A DNA stretch of 64,000 nt from Geodermatophilus marinus. GTDB lineage: Bacteria > Actinomycetota > Actinomycetes > Mycobacteriales > Geodermatophilaceae. Positions 1 to 9,086 of the stretch are shown here, piece by piece. The notes beneath the pieces were generated by a model that made no database searches, had not been told where the DNA came from, and saw nothing but the letters and a program-made list of their open reading frames with translations. A program made the position numbers and the translations under genes. The stretch's first letter is position 1, and each line of letters opens with the position of its first letter. Location: positions 1 through 64,000 of the forward strand of contig NZ_QVQH01000020.1 in the NCBI RefSeq assembly GCF_003428645.1. The letters run 5' to 3'.

Positions 1-2
1 CC

Positions 3-107
3 TACCTCGCCCTGGCCGCGGCCATCGTCACCGTCCGTGCGCTGTGTCGGGCCGCCTGGCTGCTCTACCGCTGGGACACCCGACCACGATCACGACGCAT
101 CCGATGA
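3..107 (+). CDS. IS5-type transposase, C-terminal fragment (cut by window edge)
   Basis: Only the last 34 residues are present, reading YLALAAAIVTVRALCRAAW and then an LLYRWDTRPRSRRIR tail before TGA. A C-terminus with an 'R(W)DTRP' tail after a hydrophobic helix is what I recall for actinobacterial IS5-superfamily DDE transposases. The catalytic residues would lie left of the window, so intactness cannot be judged. It lies next to rpmB in the opposite orientation, so it may mark the end of an insertion sequence. I see no clear terminal inverted repeat in the 16 bases that follow before the rpmB stop codon. Confidence 0.45.
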   Translation, partial: YLALAAAIVTVRALCRAAWLLYRWDTRPRSRRIR

Positions 108-123
108 CCTACTGGCGGGGGCT

Positions 124-315
124 CTAAGCGCGGGTCACCTTGCCGGCGCGGATGCACGAGGTGCACGCCTTGATCCGGCGACGGTTGCCGGGGGCGACCA
201 GGGCCCGCACGGACTGGATGTTCGGGTTCCACCGGCGCGGCGTGCGGCGGTGCGAGTGCGACACCGACATACCGAAACCGGGCCCCTTGCCACAGACATC
301 GCACACGGCAGCCAC
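124..315 (-). CDS. rpmB: 50S ribosomal protein L28 (zinc-ribbon form)
   Basis: A 63-residue protein beginning MAAVCDVCGKGPGFGMSVSH, a typical bacterial L28 that binds 23S rRNA near the E site. It has the two CxxC pairs (Cys5/Cys8 and Cys51/Cys54 in CTSCIRAGKV) that bind zinc; actinobacterial genomes often also carry a cysteine-free paralogue made under zinc limitation, and this is the cysteine-containing version. It is monocistronic and divergent from the DAK2-type kinase gene at 492. Length and ends match the family, and the ATG start is the only reasonable one. Confidence 0.96.
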   Translation of the reverse strand: MAAVCDVCGKGPGFGMSVSHSHRRTPRRWNPNIQSVRALVAPGNRRRIKACTSCIRAGKVTRA

Positions 316-399
316 GGCGGATCACTCCCAGATGAGTCGTTCACAGACGGCGGCGCACCCACGGCAGCCGCACACAGACCGTCGGCGAGTCTAGCCGTT

Positions 400-449
400 C
401 CCGGCAGCCGCTGCCGGGGCAGGCCCGGCGCCGTCCCCGCTGCCGGGCC
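400..449. promoter_or_regulatory. Mutually exclusive hairpins in the rpmB/DAK2 divergent spacer
   Basis: CCCGGCAG (400-407) pairs perfectly with CTGCCGGG (411-418) across a 3-nt loop. GGCCCGGC (422-429) pairs perfectly with GCCGGGCC (442-449). CTGCCGGG occurs a second time at 440-447, so the first arm can pair with either copy and the two hairpins compete. The region lies between the divergent rpmB and DAK2 starts. A role in rpmB leader control or as a cruciform is only a guess. Confidence 0.3.
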
Positions 450-479
450 GGCGCGGGGCGACCCCGTCGGGACCGTGGG

Positions 480-485
480 TACCCT
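480..485 (+). promoter_or_regulatory. -10 hexamer of a leaderless promoter for the DAK2 gene
   Basis: TACCCT fits the actinobacterial TAnnnT -10 pattern and lies 6 nt before the GTG start at 492. Transcription would therefore begin at or next to the start codon, giving a leaderless mRNA. No Shine-Dalgarno sequence precedes the GTG, which agrees with this. Confidence 0.5.
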
Positions 486-491
486 CCGCCC

Positions 492-2093
492 GTGCTGGAG
501 GCGCTCGACGACGCCGCGGTCGGCCGCTGGTGCCGGGCCGCGCACGCGGCGCTGGCCGGAGCACGCGGGGAGCTCGACGACCTCAACGTCTTCCCGGTGC
601 CCGACGGGGACACCGGCACCAACCTGCTGCTCACCGCCGAGGCCGTGCTCGCCGCGCTGGACGGCCGGGTCGACGGCGAGCCGGCCTGGGTGGTCGTGGC
701 CCGCGGCGCGGTGCTGGGCGCCCGGGGCAACTCCGGGACCATCCTCGCCCAGCTGCTGTCCGGCCTGTCCGAGCGGCTGGCCGGGAAGGGGCCGGCCGAC
801 GGGCCGGCTTTCGCCGAGGCGCTGCACCGGGCCGGCCGGACGGCCTACGGCGCGGTGGCAGACCCGGAGGAGGGCACCTTCCTCACCGTCGCCCGCGCCG
901 CCGGGGAGGCGGCCACCGCGGCCGTCGCGGGCGGGTGCACCGCGCTGCCCGAGGTGGTGCGGGCCGCCGCCGACGGGGCGCGGGCCGCGCTCGACGCCAC
1001 CCCCGGCCAGCTCGCCGCGCTCCGCGACGCCGGGGTCGTGGACGCGGGCGGAGCCGGGCTCAGCCTGGTCCTGGACGCGCTGGTGACCACGGTGACCGGC
1101 GTGGAGCCGGCCCGCCCGCCGCTGGTCCGCCGGCCGGCCCGCCCTCACGCGCACGGCGGGGACCGGCCGCACCAGCCGCCGCCCGGCCCCGGGAGCGAGG
1201 TGCAGTACCTGCTCGCCGACAGCGACGAGCAGGCCGTGGCCCGGCTGCAGGAGCGGCTCGCGGCGCTCGGCGACAGCCTCGTGGTCGTCGGCGTCGACAC
1301 CGCCGCCGGCCGGGAGTGGAACGTCCACGTGCACGTCTCCGACGTCGGCGCGGCCATCGAGGCCGGCATCGAGGCGGGGCGGCCGCACCGCATCGCGGTC
1401 ACCCCGCTGGCGCCGCAGCCCCCGCCGGCCCCGGACCCCGCGGCGCGGGCGGTGGTGGCGATCGTGCCCAGCGAGGGGATGGCCCGGCTCTTCGAGGCCG
1501 AGGGCGTCCGCGCGGTGACCTGCGGGCCCGACGGCCTCACCGAGGAGGAGCTGGTGGCCGCCGTCGTCGACTCGGGGGCGGCGACCGTCGTGCTGCTGCC
1601 CAACGACGCGGCGCTGACCGCGGCCGCCTCGCACGCCGCGGAGCACGCCCGGGGCCTGGGGCGCGACGTCGCCGTCGTCCCGACCCGGTCCCCGGTGCAG
1701 GCGCTGGCGGCGGTGGCCGTCGCCGACCCGGCGCGCCGCTTCGGCGACGACGTCATCACGATGGCCGAGGCGGCGGCCGCCACGCGCTGGGCCGAGGTGA
1801 CGGTGGCCGACCGGGAGGCGCTGACCAGCGCGGGGCGCTGCCACCCCGGTGACGTGCTCGGCTCGGCCGAGGGCGACGTCGTGGTGATCGGCCGCGACCC
1901 CGCCGAGGTGGCCTGCGACCTGCTCGACCGGCTCCTGTCGGCCGGCGGGGAGCTGGCCACGGTCGTCGTCGGTGCCGAGGCGGGGCTGGGCGACGCGGTC
2001 TGCGCCCACCTGGCCGGCCGGCACCCGACCGTCGAGGTGGCCCGCTACGACTGCGGGGCCGGGGGTGTCCCGCTGCTCGTGGGGGTGGAGTGA
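492..2093 (+). CDS. DAK2 domain fatty-acid-kinase-like protein (FakA/YloV family)
   Basis: A 533-residue protein. Residues about 10-200 form a DhaL/DAK2 kinase domain with the metal-ATP site NVFPVPDGDTGTN (residues 32-44) and GARGNSGTILAQL (about 77-89). The C-terminal half (about 200-533) is the DAK1-like/FakA C-terminal region that in FakA contacts the fatty-acid-carrying FakB. No DegV/FakB partner gene lies in the window. Its stop codon overlaps the recG start (TGATG), the usual actinobacterial pairing of this gene with recG. It starts with GTG and appears leaderless. Kinase activity on acyl-FakB is inferred from the family. Confidence 0.85.
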   Translation: MLEALDDAAVGRWCRAAHAALAGARGELDDLNVFPVPDGDTGTNLLLTAEAVLAALDGRVDGEPAWVVVARGAVLGARGNSGTILAQLLSGLSERLAGKGPADGPAFAEALHRAGRTAYGAVADPEEGTFLTVARAAGEAATAAVAGGCTALPEVVRAAADGARAALDATPGQLAALRDAGVVDAGGAGLSLVLDALVTTVTGVEPARPPLVRRPARPHAHGGDRPHQPPPGPGSEVQYLLADSDEQAVARLQERLAALGDSLVVVGVDTAAGREWNVHVHVSDVGAAIEAGIEAGRPHRIAVTPLAPQPPPAPDPAARAVVAIVPSEGMARLFEAEGVRAVTCGPDGLTEEELVAAVVDSGAATVVLLPNDAALTAAASHAAEHARGLGRDVAVVPTRSPVQALAAVAVADPARRFGDDVITMAEAAAATRWAEVTVADREALTSAGRCHPGDVLGSAEGDVVVIGRDPAEVACDLLDRLLSAGGELATVVVGAEAGLGDAVCAHLAGRHPTVEVARYDCGAGGVPLLVGVE

Positions 2094-4276
2094 TGGCCGT
2101 CGACATGGCGACCCGGCTGGACCGGGTCCTGGGCGCGAAGACGGCCCGGGTGATGGCCGAGCAGCTGGGTCTGCACACCGTGCGGGACCTGCTGCGCCAC
2201 TACCCGCGCCGCTACGCCCGCCGCGGTGAGATGACCCGGCTCGAGGACCTCCAGGTGGGGGACCGGGTGACGGTGCTCGCCCAGGTGCGCAAGGTCACCA
2301 CCCGCAAGATGCGCAACCGTCCGGGCACGCTCACCGAGGTGACCGTCGGCGACGGCGCCGGGTCCATGCAGCTGGTGTTCTTCAACCGCAAGCACGCCAA
2401 CCTGCGGGAGGGGGCCTGGGGCCTGTTCGCCGGCACGGTCGGCGAGTACCGCCGCGCCAAGCAGTTCGCCCACCCCGACTGCCACCTCATGACCGGGGAC
2501 GACGACGAGGACTGGGCCCGCGCGCTCATCCCCATCTACCCGGCCACCAAGGACGTCTCGAGCTGGGTCATCCAACGCTCGGTCAAGCTGCTGCTCGACG
2601 CGACGGGCGGGTTCGGCTTCGTCGAGGACCCGCTGCCCGAGGAGGTCCGCGCCCGGCACGGCCTGCCCGGCCTGGCCGCCGCGCTGCTCGACATCCACCG
2701 GCCGACCGGCGAGGAGGACGTCGAACGCGCCGAGCAGCGGCTCAAGTGGGACGAGGCGCTGACCCTGCAGCTGGTCCTCGCCGGCCGGCGGCGCGCGGCG
2801 ACCCTGGAGCCCGGCATCGCCCGGCCGCGGCGCCCCGGGGGGCTGCTCGACGCGGTCGACGCCGGCCTGCCGTTCGCGCTCACCGAGGGGCAGCGCGCGG
2901 TGGGCGAGGAGCTGGCCCGAGAGCTGGCCCGGGAGCAGCCGATGCACCGGCTGCTGCAGGGGGAGGTCGGCTCCGGCAAGACCGTGGTGGCGCTGCGGGC
3001 GATGGCCCAGGTCGTCGACGCCGGAGGCCAGGCGGCGCTGCTGGCGCCCACCGAGGTGCTCGCCGCGCAGCACGCCCGGGGCATCCGCGCGCTGCTGGGC
3101 CCCCTCGGCCGGGCCGGCGAGCTCGACGGCGACCCGGCCGGCACCCGGGTGGCGCTGCTCACCGGGTCGCTGAAGGCGGCCGCCCGCCGCGAGGCGCTGG
3201 CCGAGGTCGCCGAGGGGCGGGCCGGCATCGTCGTCGGCACCCACGCCCTGCTGCAGGAGACCGTGGAGTTCGCCGACCTGGGGCTCGTCGTGGTCGACGA
3301 GCAGCACCGCTTCGGCGTGGAGCAGCGCGACGCGCTGCGGGCCAAGGGCAGCCGGCCGCCGCACGTCCTCGTCATGACGGCCACGCCGATCCCGCGGACG
3401 GTCGCGATGACCGTCTACGGCGACCTGGAGACCTCCACGCTGCGCCAGCTCCCGAGCGGGCGGGGCGGGGTGCGCAGCTCCGTCGTGCCGGTCCGCGACA
3501 GGCCGGCCTGGCTGGACCGGGCGTGGGAGCGGCTGCGCGAGGAGGTGGCGGCCGGCCGGCAGGCCTACGTCGTCTGCCCCCGCATCGGGGAGGAGGCCGG
3601 CGCCGAGGAGGAGCCGGGGGACGCCGACGGCGCGCCGGCCGAGGAGGGCGGCGACGAGCGCCGCCCGCCGCTGGCGGTGCTCGACGTCGCCGAGGCCCTG
3701 CGCGAGGGTGCGCTGGCCGGCCTGCGCCTGGAGGTCCTGCACGGCCGGCTGGCGCCCGAGGAGAAGGAGGCCCGGATGCGGGCCTTCGCCGCCGGGGACG
3801 TCGACGTCCTGGTCGCCACCACCGTGGTCGAGGTCGGCGTGGACGTGCCCAACGCCACCGTGATGGTCGTCATGGACGCCGACCGGTTCGGCGTCAGCCA
3901 GCTGCACCAGCTGCGCGGCCGGGTCGCCCGCGGCAGGCACGAGGGCCTCTGCCTGCTCGTCAGCGAGGCCTCCGGCGGGTCGGCGACCGGGCAGCGGCTG
4001 GCGGCCGTCGCGGCCACCTCCGACGGCTTCGAGCTGGCCCGCCTGGACCTCGAGACCCGCCGCGAGGGCGACGTCCTCGGGGCTGCGCAGTCCGGCCGCC
4101 GGTCGGGCATCAAGCTGCTCTCGCTGCTGGAGGACGAGCAGCTCATCGCCGAGGCCCGCGCCGAGGCCACCGCGCTGCTGGCCACCGAGCGCGGCCTGGC
4201 CGACCACCCGGGCCTCGCGGCGGAGGTCGCCGCCCTCGCCACCGACGAGCGCGCCACCTACCTGGAGAAGGCGTGA
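2093..4276 (+). CDS. recG: ATP-dependent DNA helicase RecG
   Basis: A 727-residue superfamily 2 helicase that remodels stalled forks and branched DNA. It has an N-terminal wedge/OB region (about 60-150), Walker A in LLQGEVGSGKT (about 288-298), the DExx box as VVVDEQHRFGVEQR (about 400-413), and C-terminal helicase motifs in TTVVEVGVDVPN and QLRGRVARG (about 575-615). I chose the ATG at 2093, which overlaps the upstream TGA; a GTG 3 nt earlier is possible. A Glu/Asp-rich insert near residues 500-522 separates parts of the second helicase lobe. It is followed by rsmD after 7 nt. Confidence 0.96.
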   Translation: MAVDMATRLDRVLGAKTARVMAEQLGLHTVRDLLRHYPRRYARRGEMTRLEDLQVGDRVTVLAQVRKVTTRKMRNRPGTLTEVTVGDGAGSMQLVFFNRKHANLREGAWGLFAGTVGEYRRAKQFAHPDCHLMTGDDDEDWARALIPIYPATKDVSSWVIQRSVKLLLDATGGFGFVEDPLPEEVRARHGLPGLAAALLDIHRPTGEEDVERAEQRLKWDEALTLQLVLAGRRRAATLEPGIARPRRPGGLLDAVDAGLPFALTEGQRAVGEELARELAREQPMHRLLQGEVGSGKTVVALRAMAQVVDAGGQAALLAPTEVLAAQHARGIRALLGPLGRAGELDGDPAGTRVALLTGSLKAAARREALAEVAEGRAGIVVGTHALLQETVEFADLGLVVVDEQHRFGVEQRDALRAKGSRPPHVLVMTATPIPRTVAMTVYGDLETSTLRQLPSGRGGVRSSVVPVRDRPAWLDRAWERLREEVAAGRQAYVVCPRIGEEAGAEEEPGDADGAPAEEGGDERRPPLAVLDVAEALREGALAGLRLEVLHGRLAPEEKEARMRAFAAGDVDVLVATTVVEVGVDVPNATVMVVMDADRFGVSQLHQLRGRVARGRHEGLCLLVSEASGGSATGQRLAAVAATSDGFELARLDLETRREGDVLGAAQSGRRSGIKLLSLLEDEQLIAEARAEATALLATERGLADHPGLAAEVAALATDERATYLEKA

Positions 4277-4283
4277 GCCGCGG

Positions 4284-4838
4284 GTGACCCGGATCGTCTC
4301 CGGCGCCGCACGCGGGCGCCGGCTGAAGGTCCCGCCGTCGGGGGTGCGGCCCACCGGCGAGCGGGCGCGCGAGGCGCTGTTCAACAGCCTGGGCAGCCTG
4401 CTGGACCTCGAGGGCGCGACCGTCCTCGACCTGTACGCCGGCTCGGGGGCGCTCGGGCTGGAGGCCCTGTCCCGCGGCGCGGACGGCGTGGTCCTCGTCG
4501 AGAACGCGCCGCGGGTGCTGCCGGTGCTGCGGGCCAACCTCGCCGCCGTCGGGCTGCCCGGCGGGCGCGTGGTGGTCGGCTCGGTACCCGCGGTCGTCGC
4601 CGGCCCGCCGCCGGCGCGCTTCGACCTCGTGCTCGCCGACCCGCCGTACGCCACGCCCGCCGCCGGGGTCGTCGCCGTGCTGGGATCCCTGGTCAGGGGC
4701 GGGTGGCTGGCCGAGGGCGCCGTCGTCGTCGTCGAGCGGCCGGCGCGCGAGGAGCCGTGGCCCTGGCCGACACCCCTGCGCGGACTGCGCGATCGACGCT
4801 ACGGCGAGGCCGTGCTCCGGTACGGTCGCTGTCCGTGA
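4284..4838 (+). CDS. rsmD: 16S rRNA (guanine966-N2)-methyltransferase RsmD
   Basis: A 184-residue class I SAM-dependent methyltransferase that modifies G966 of 16S rRNA in the 30S subunit. The N-terminus MTRIVSGAARGRRLKVPP is typical of RsmD. The SAM loop is LDLYAGSGALGLEALSRGA (about 49-67), and the N-methyltransferase catalytic motif DPPY sits at about 119-122. It starts with GTG seven nt after recG, and its TGA overlaps the coaD GTG (GTGA). The rsmD-coaD pair is conserved across bacteria. Confidence 0.95.
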   Translation: MTRIVSGAARGRRLKVPPSGVRPTGERAREALFNSLGSLLDLEGATVLDLYAGSGALGLEALSRGADGVVLVENAPRVLPVLRANLAAVGLPGGRVVVGSVPAVVAGPPPARFDLVLADPPYATPAAGVVAVLGSLVRGGWLAEGAVVVVERPAREEPWPWPTPLRGLRDRRYGEAVLRYGRCP

Positions 4839-5317
4839 GACGTGCGGTCTGTCCCGGGTCGTTCGACCCCGTCACCAACGGGCACGTCGACGTCATCACC
4901 CGGGCGGCGGCGCTCTACGACGAGCTCGTGGTGGCCGTCCTGGTGAACCCCGGCAAGGCCGGGTTGTTCACCGTCGAGGAGCGGATGGCGCTGCTGCGCG
5001 ACGCGGTCGCCGGCCTGCCCAACGTCACCGTCGACAGCTTCTCGGGCCTGCTGGTCGACTACTGCCGCGCCCACGACGTCCCGGTGATCGTCAAGGGCCT
5101 GCGCGCCGTCTCGGACTTCGAGTACGAGCTCCAGATGGCGCAGATGAACCGCGAGCTCGCGGGGATCGAGACGCTGTTCGTACCGACCGCGCCGCAGGTC
5201 GGGCACCTGTCCTCCAGCCTGGTCAAGCAGATCGCCACCTTCGGCGGGGACGTCTCCAGCCTGGTGCCCAAGGCCGTGCTCGACCGGCTCGTCGCCGCGC
5301 GGGGGGAGCGGTCGTGA
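4835..5317 (+). CDS. coaD: Phosphopantetheine adenylyltransferase
   Basis: A 160-residue protein, exactly the usual CoaD length. It transfers AMP from ATP to 4'-phosphopantetheine in coenzyme A synthesis. The nucleotidylyltransferase T/HxGH motif appears in GSFDPVTNGHVD (about 8-19), and the ISSTxxR-type motif as HLSSSLVKQ (about 126-134). I chose the GTG at 4835 because it gives the standard VRRAVCPGSFDPVT N-terminus and a GTGA overlap with rsmD. A longer frame exists upstream but lies inside rsmD. Its stop overlaps the next gene's GTG. Confidence 0.96.
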   Translation: MRRAVCPGSFDPVTNGHVDVITRAAALYDELVVAVLVNPGKAGLFTVEERMALLRDAVAGLPNVTVDSFSGLLVDYCRAHDVPVIVKGLRAVSDFEYELQMAQMNRELAGIETLFVPTAPQVGHLSSSLVKQIATFGGDVSSLVPKAVLDRLVAARGERS

Positions 5318-6000
5318 CGGAGGTCGTCTACCGCCTCTACGAGACCGTCGACGAGCTCAGCAGCGTCATCGAGAACGCCCGCAGCGTGCCGATGTCGGGC
5401 TCGTGCATGGTCCCCCGCGACCACCTGCTCGACCTGCTCGACGACCTCCGGGAGAACCTGCCCGACGAGGTGCACAAGGCCGGGGCGATCGTCGAGCAGC
5501 GCACCGAGATCCTCCAGCAGGCCCAGGCGGAGGCCGAACGGCTGACCGGCCGCACCCGCAGCGAGAGCGAGCAGGTCGTGGTGGCCGCCCGGCGGCAGCG
5601 CGAGGAGATCCTCGGCACCGCCCGGCGCCAGCGCGACGACCTGCTGGCCCGCGCGCAGGCCGAGGTCGAGGACCTGCTGGCCCGGGCCGAGGAGGAGGCC
5701 GAGCGGATCGTCGAGGAGGCCCGCCGGCACCACGAGGCGGTCCTGGCCGACGCGCAGGTGCAGCAGGCCGAGCTGCTCGCCGCCGCGCAGGCCGAGCACG
5801 ACCGGCTGGTCACCGAGACCGAGGTCTACCGCAGCGCCGTCGAACGCGCCGACGAGGTCGGCGCGCAGAGCCAGGCCGACGCCGCCCGCGTGCGCGGCGA
5901 GGTCGACGAGTACGTCGACACCCGCCTGGCCGACTTCGGCACGACGCTGGAGCGCATGCTGCGCTCGGTGGAGAAGGCCCGCGGCGCGCTGCGCGGCTGA
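5314..6000 (+). CDS. sepIVA: DivIVA-like septal protein SepIVA
   Basis: A 228-residue protein that matches my recollection of mycobacterial SepIVA (Rv2927c): an N-terminal YRLYETVDELSSVIENAR segment, a PMSGSCMVPR turn, a long charged coiled coil (about 45-190), and the C-terminal VDEYVDTRLADF signature. In mycobacteria SepIVA is an essential cytoplasmic factor for polar and septal envelope growth. It follows coaD with a GTGA overlap and precedes yceD-rpmF-rnc, the same neighbourhood as in Mycobacterium, which supports the call. It could also be labelled simply 'DivIVA domain protein'. Confidence 0.82.
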   Translation: MTEVVYRLYETVDELSSVIENARSVPMSGSCMVPRDHLLDLLDDLRENLPDEVHKAGAIVEQRTEILQQAQAEAERLTGRTRSESEQVVVAARRQREEILGTARRQRDDLLARAQAEVEDLLARAEEEAERIVEEARRHHEAVLADAQVQQAELLAAAQAEHDRLVTETEVYRSAVERADEVGAQSQADAARVRGEVDEYVDTRLADFGTTLERMLRSVEKARGALRG

Positions 6001-6126
6001 GAGGCCCCTCCCGGCCCGGAGCCCGGTCCGCACCGATCGGGTAGTCTCGACGTCCGGTCCGGCTGCCGGTCCCGCACCCGGCGGGTCCGCCCGGTCACCT
6101 CCCCGCTGCCTACCGCGAGTACCGAC

Positions 6127-6786
6127 ATGCCTGCCGCACCGACGCCCCGTCCCGGCGCCGCGTCCCCGGACGCCCGGCGCCCCTCAGCCGACCCGTGGCG
6201 CGTGGACCTGCGCGAGCTCGGCCGGCGGGCCGGCTCCCTGCACGAGCTCGAGCGGAGCATCCCGGCGCCGGCGGACTGGCGGGTCGAGCTCATCGGCGTC
6301 CCCGAGGGAGCGCCGATCGACCTGCGGCTGCGGCTGGAGTCGGTCATGGAGGGCGTGCTGGTCTCGGGCGAGGTCGACGCCCCCGTGACCGGGTCCTGCG
6401 CGCGGTGCCTCGAACCGATCGAGGAGACCCTCGAGCTCGACGTCCAGGAGCTGTTCGCCTACGAGGGCAGCACCACCGAGGCGACCAGCGAGGAGGACGA
6501 GGTCCGGCGCGTCGAGGGCGACCACCTCGACCTCCAGCCCATGGTCCGCGACCTCGTCGTCCTCAGCCTGCCGCTGGCGCCCACCTGCACCGAGGACTGC
6601 TCCGGGCTGTGCGCCGACTGCGGCCAGCGGCTCGACGAGCTGCCGGCCGACCACGCGCACGAGGTGACCGACCCCCGCTGGGCCGGGTTGGCCCAGCGCT
6701 TCGGCGTCGGCCCGGGTGCCCCGCAGGCCGACCGTCCCACTCCCGCACCGGGCACCCCCGGTCCGGACAACCCAGAGGAGAACTGA
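6127..6786 (+). CDS. DUF177/YceD family protein (23S rRNA accumulation)
   Basis: A 219-residue YceD-family protein. The core (about 25-190) has the Cys pair in [10 protein letters not shown] and a second Cys cluster [14 protein letters not shown]; these CxxC sets are typical of the family and may bind zinc. The Pro-rich tail (about 195-219) looks disordered. It directly precedes rpmF with a 2-nt gap, the near-universal yceD-rpmF pairing, and the family is known to affect 23S rRNA/L32 levels in E. coli and plants. A 126-nt gap from sepIVA contains nothing distinctive. Confidence 0.88.
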   Translation: MPAAPTPRPGAASPDARRPSADPWRVDLRELGRRAGSLHELERSIPAPADWRVELIGVPEGAPIDLRLRLESVMEGVLVSGEVDAPVTGSCARCLEPIEETLELDVQELFAYEGSTTEATSEEDEVRRVEGDHLDLQPMVRDLVVLSLPLAPTCTEDCSGLCADCGQRLDELPADHAHEVTDPRWAGLAQRFGVGPGAPQADRPTPAPGTPGPDNPEEN

Positions 6787-6788
6787 CC

Positions 6789-6968
6789 GTGGCCGTCCCG
6801 AAGCGGAAGATGTCCCGCGCCAACACCCGTGCCCGCCGGTCGCAGTGGAAGGCCACCGCCCCGACGCTGACCCCGTGCCCGAACCGGGCCTGCGGCGCGC
6901 TCAAGCCCCCGCACCAGGCCTGCCCCACCTGCGGGCAGCACCAGGGCCGCCAGGTCCTGTCCGTCTGA
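6789..6968 (+). CDS. rpmF: 50S ribosomal protein L32
   Basis: A 59-residue protein beginning [20 protein letters not shown], which is the canonical L32 start. It has a zinc ribbon formed by CPNRAC and CPTC (about 30-48). The GTG start lies 2 nt after yceD, with the RBS AGAGGAGAA inside the end of yceD. It is a structural protein of the large subunit. The zinc-binding cysteines are intact. Confidence 0.96.
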   Translation: MAVPKRKMSRANTRARRSQWKATAPTLTPCPNRACGALKPPHQACPTCGQHQGRQVLSV

Positions 6969-6985
6969 GCGCCGGCGCACCGGCC

Positions 6986-7897
6986 GTGGGGACGCCGCCG
7001 CCGTCGGGTGGGCCGCCGGGCTCCCCGGCCGGTGCGGTGCACGCCGCGCGAGCGGCTGCCTGGCTGCGCGACGCGCTGGACGTCGAGCTGCCCGGCGGCC
7101 TGCTGGCGCTGGCGCTCACGCACCGCTCCTACGCCTACGAGAACGGCGGTCTGCCGACCAACGAGCGCCTGGAGTTCCTCGGCGACTCGGTGCTGGGGCT
7201 CGTCGTCACCGACGAGCTCTACCGGCGCTACCCCGAGCTGCCCGAGGGGCGGCTGGCCAAGCTGCGCGCCTCGGTGGTCAACATGAACTCCCTCGCCGGG
7301 GTCGCCCGGCAGCTGGGGGACGGCGGCCTCGGCCCGCACCTGCTGCTGGGCCGCGGTGAGGAGACCACCGGCGGCCGGGACAAGGACTCGATCCTGGCCG
7401 ACGCCGTCGAGGCCCTGATCGGCGCGGTGCACCTCGGCCTGGGGCTGGAGGCGGCCGCGGTCATCGTGCACCGGCTGTTCGACCCGCTGCTGGACCACGC
7501 CGCCACCCGGGGGGCCGGCCTGGACTGGAAGACCAGCCTGCAGGAGCTCGGTGCCGCCCTCGGCCTGGGCGCACCCACCTACCAGGTGGCCGACACCGGC
7601 CCCGACCACGCGAAGACCTTCACGGCCGCGGTGCTCCTCGCCGACGTCGTCCGCGGCCGCGGCAGCGGGCGGACCAAGAAGGCCGCCGAGCAGGAGGCGG
7701 CGGAGGCCGCCTGGCGCGCGCTGTCGCCCGCCGCCGCCGGCACCGCGGCCCCGGCGGAGACCAGGGGCCCGGGGTCGGACCCGGCACCGGCGAGGGACCC
7801 GGCGTCCGCGGAGGGGACCGCACGCCCGCCGGAGGACGCGGCGTCCGCGGAGGAGACCGCGTCCCGGGCGCCGGCCCCCGCGCCGGTAGGGGACTGA
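6986..7897 (+). CDS. rnc: Ribonuclease III
   Basis: A 303-residue double-strand-specific endoribonuclease for rRNA and mRNA processing. The signature [13 protein letters not shown] lies at about 59-71, the second acidic metal site at [14 protein letters not shown] (about 133-146), and a dsRNA-binding domain at about 178-250 ([13 protein letters not shown] ... [13 protein letters not shown]). An Ala/Pro/Glu-rich tail of about 50 residues follows and is probably disordered. The start could be GTG 6986 or GTG 7037; I took the first, 17 nt after rpmF. The gene order yceD-rpmF-rnc-mutM is classic. Confidence 0.93.
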   Translation: MGTPPPSGGPPGSPAGAVHAARAAAWLRDALDVELPGGLLALALTHRSYAYENGGLPTNERLEFLGDSVLGLVVTDELYRRYPELPEGRLAKLRASVVNMNSLAGVARQLGDGGLGPHLLLGRGEETTGGRDKDSILADAVEALIGAVHLGLGLEAAAVIVHRLFDPLLDHAATRGAGLDWKTSLQELGAALGLGAPTYQVADTGPDHAKTFTAAVLLADVVRGRGSGRTKKAAEQEAAEAAWRALSPAAAGTAAPAETRGPGSDPAPARDPASAEGTARPPEDAASAEETASRAPAPAPVGD

Positions 7898-7899
7898 CC

Positions 7900-8808
7900 G
7901 TGCCGGAGCTGCCCGAGGTCGAGGTCGTCCGGCGGGGCCTCGAGCGCTGGGTCGCCGGCCGCACCGTGGCCTCCGTCGAGGTCCGCCACCCGCGGGCGGT
8001 GCGCCGGCACCTCGAGGGCGCCGACCACTTCGTGGCCGCGCTGACCGGCCGCACCCTCACCGCGGCCCGGCGGCGCGGCAAGTACCTGTGGCTGCCGCTC
8101 GCCGAGCCGGACGGCACGGCCGTCGGGCAGGCCCTGGTGGCGCACCTGGGCATGAGCGGGCAGCTGCTGGTGGAGAAGCCGTCCCAGCCCGACGAGACCC
8201 ACCTGCGGGCGCGGTTCGTCTTCACCGACGGCGGCCGGGAGCTGCGCTTCGTCGACCAGCGCACCTTCGGGGGGCTGGCGGTGGAGGACACCGCCGACGA
8301 CGAGGGGGCGGCCCCGGGCGCGCTGCCGCCCCGGCTGCGGCACATCGCCATCGACCCGCTGGACCCCTCCTTCGACGAGGCCGGGTTCAGCGCGGCCCTG
8401 CGCCGCCGCCGCACCGAGGTCAAGCGGGCCCTGCTCGACCAGACGCTGATCGGCGGTGTGGGCAACATCTACGCCGACGAGGCGCTCTGGCGTGCCCGGC
8501 TGCACGGCAACCGGCCCACCGACCGGCTGACCCGCGCGCAGGTGCACGACCTGCTCGAGGGGGTGCGGGACGTGCTGGGGGAGGCGCTGGCGCAGGGCGG
8601 CACCTCGTTCGACTCCCTCTACGTCGACGTCAACGGGCAGAGCGGGTACTTCTCCCGCTTCCTCGCCGTCTACGGTCAGGGGGACCGGCCCTGCCCCCGC
8701 TGCGGGACACCCATCGTCCGGGAGTCGTTCATGAACCGCTCCAGCTACAGCTGCCCGGTGTGCCAGCCCCGGCCGCGCAGCTCCGCGGCACGGTCCCGCC
8801 GGTCGTGA
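7900..8808 (+). CDS. mutM: Formamidopyrimidine-DNA glycosylase
   Basis: A 302-residue base-excision repair enzyme for oxidised purines such as 8-oxoguanine. The catalytic N-terminal PELPEVE motif (Pro2, Glu3) is intact, the RRGKYLW lysine loop is present (about 55-61), and the C-terminal zinc finger has CPRCGTPIV and CPVCQ (about 265-288). It starts with GTG 2 nt after rnc and ends with a GTGA overlap with the acylphosphatase gene. Its length is somewhat above the 270-290 usual for the family because of a short basic tail. Confidence 0.96.
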   Translation: MPELPEVEVVRRGLERWVAGRTVASVEVRHPRAVRRHLEGADHFVAALTGRTLTAARRRGKYLWLPLAEPDGTAVGQALVAHLGMSGQLLVEKPSQPDETHLRARFVFTDGGRELRFVDQRTFGGLAVEDTADDEGAAPGALPPRLRHIAIDPLDPSFDEAGFSAALRRRRTEVKRALLDQTLIGGVGNIYADEALWRARLHGNRPTDRLTRAQVHDLLEGVRDVLGEALAQGGTSFDSLYVDVNGQSGYFSRFLAVYGQGDRPCPRCGTPIVRESFMNRSSYSCPVCQPRPRSSAARSRRS

Positions 8809-9074
8809 CCCGCCGCGCCGTCGCGCTCGTCTCCGGCGCCGTGCAGGGCGTGGGCTACCGCTGGTTCGCGCGCAGCCGCGCGGAGGCGGCCGGGCTGGCC
8901 GGCTCGGCGACGAACCTGGCCGACGGGCGGGTCGAGGTCGTCCTCGAGGGGGACGACGCCGTGGTCGCCGCCGTCCTGGCCGACCTGGACGGCCCCGGGG
9001 CACCCGGGCACGTGACGGACGTGCAGGTGCGGGACGAGCCGCCACGCCGGGGGACGGGCTTCACCACGGCGTGA
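8805..9074 (+). CDS. acyP: Acylphosphatase
   Basis: An 89-residue protein with the acylphosphatase fold motif [12 protein letters not shown] (about 10-21, catalytic Arg) and the catalytic-Asn region [12 protein letters not shown] (about 36-47). It hydrolyses acyl phosphates such as carbamoyl and acetyl phosphate. It overlaps the mutM stop by GTGA and ends the long operon that began at 492, since a hairpin follows at 9087-9104. The GTG start gives the family's standard length. Confidence 0.93.
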   Translation: MTRRAVALVSGAVQGVGYRWFARSRAEAAGLAGSATNLADGRVEVVLEGDDAVVAAVLADLDGPGAPGHVTDVQVRDEPPRRGTGFTTA

Positions 9075-9086
9075 CCAACGCGACAT

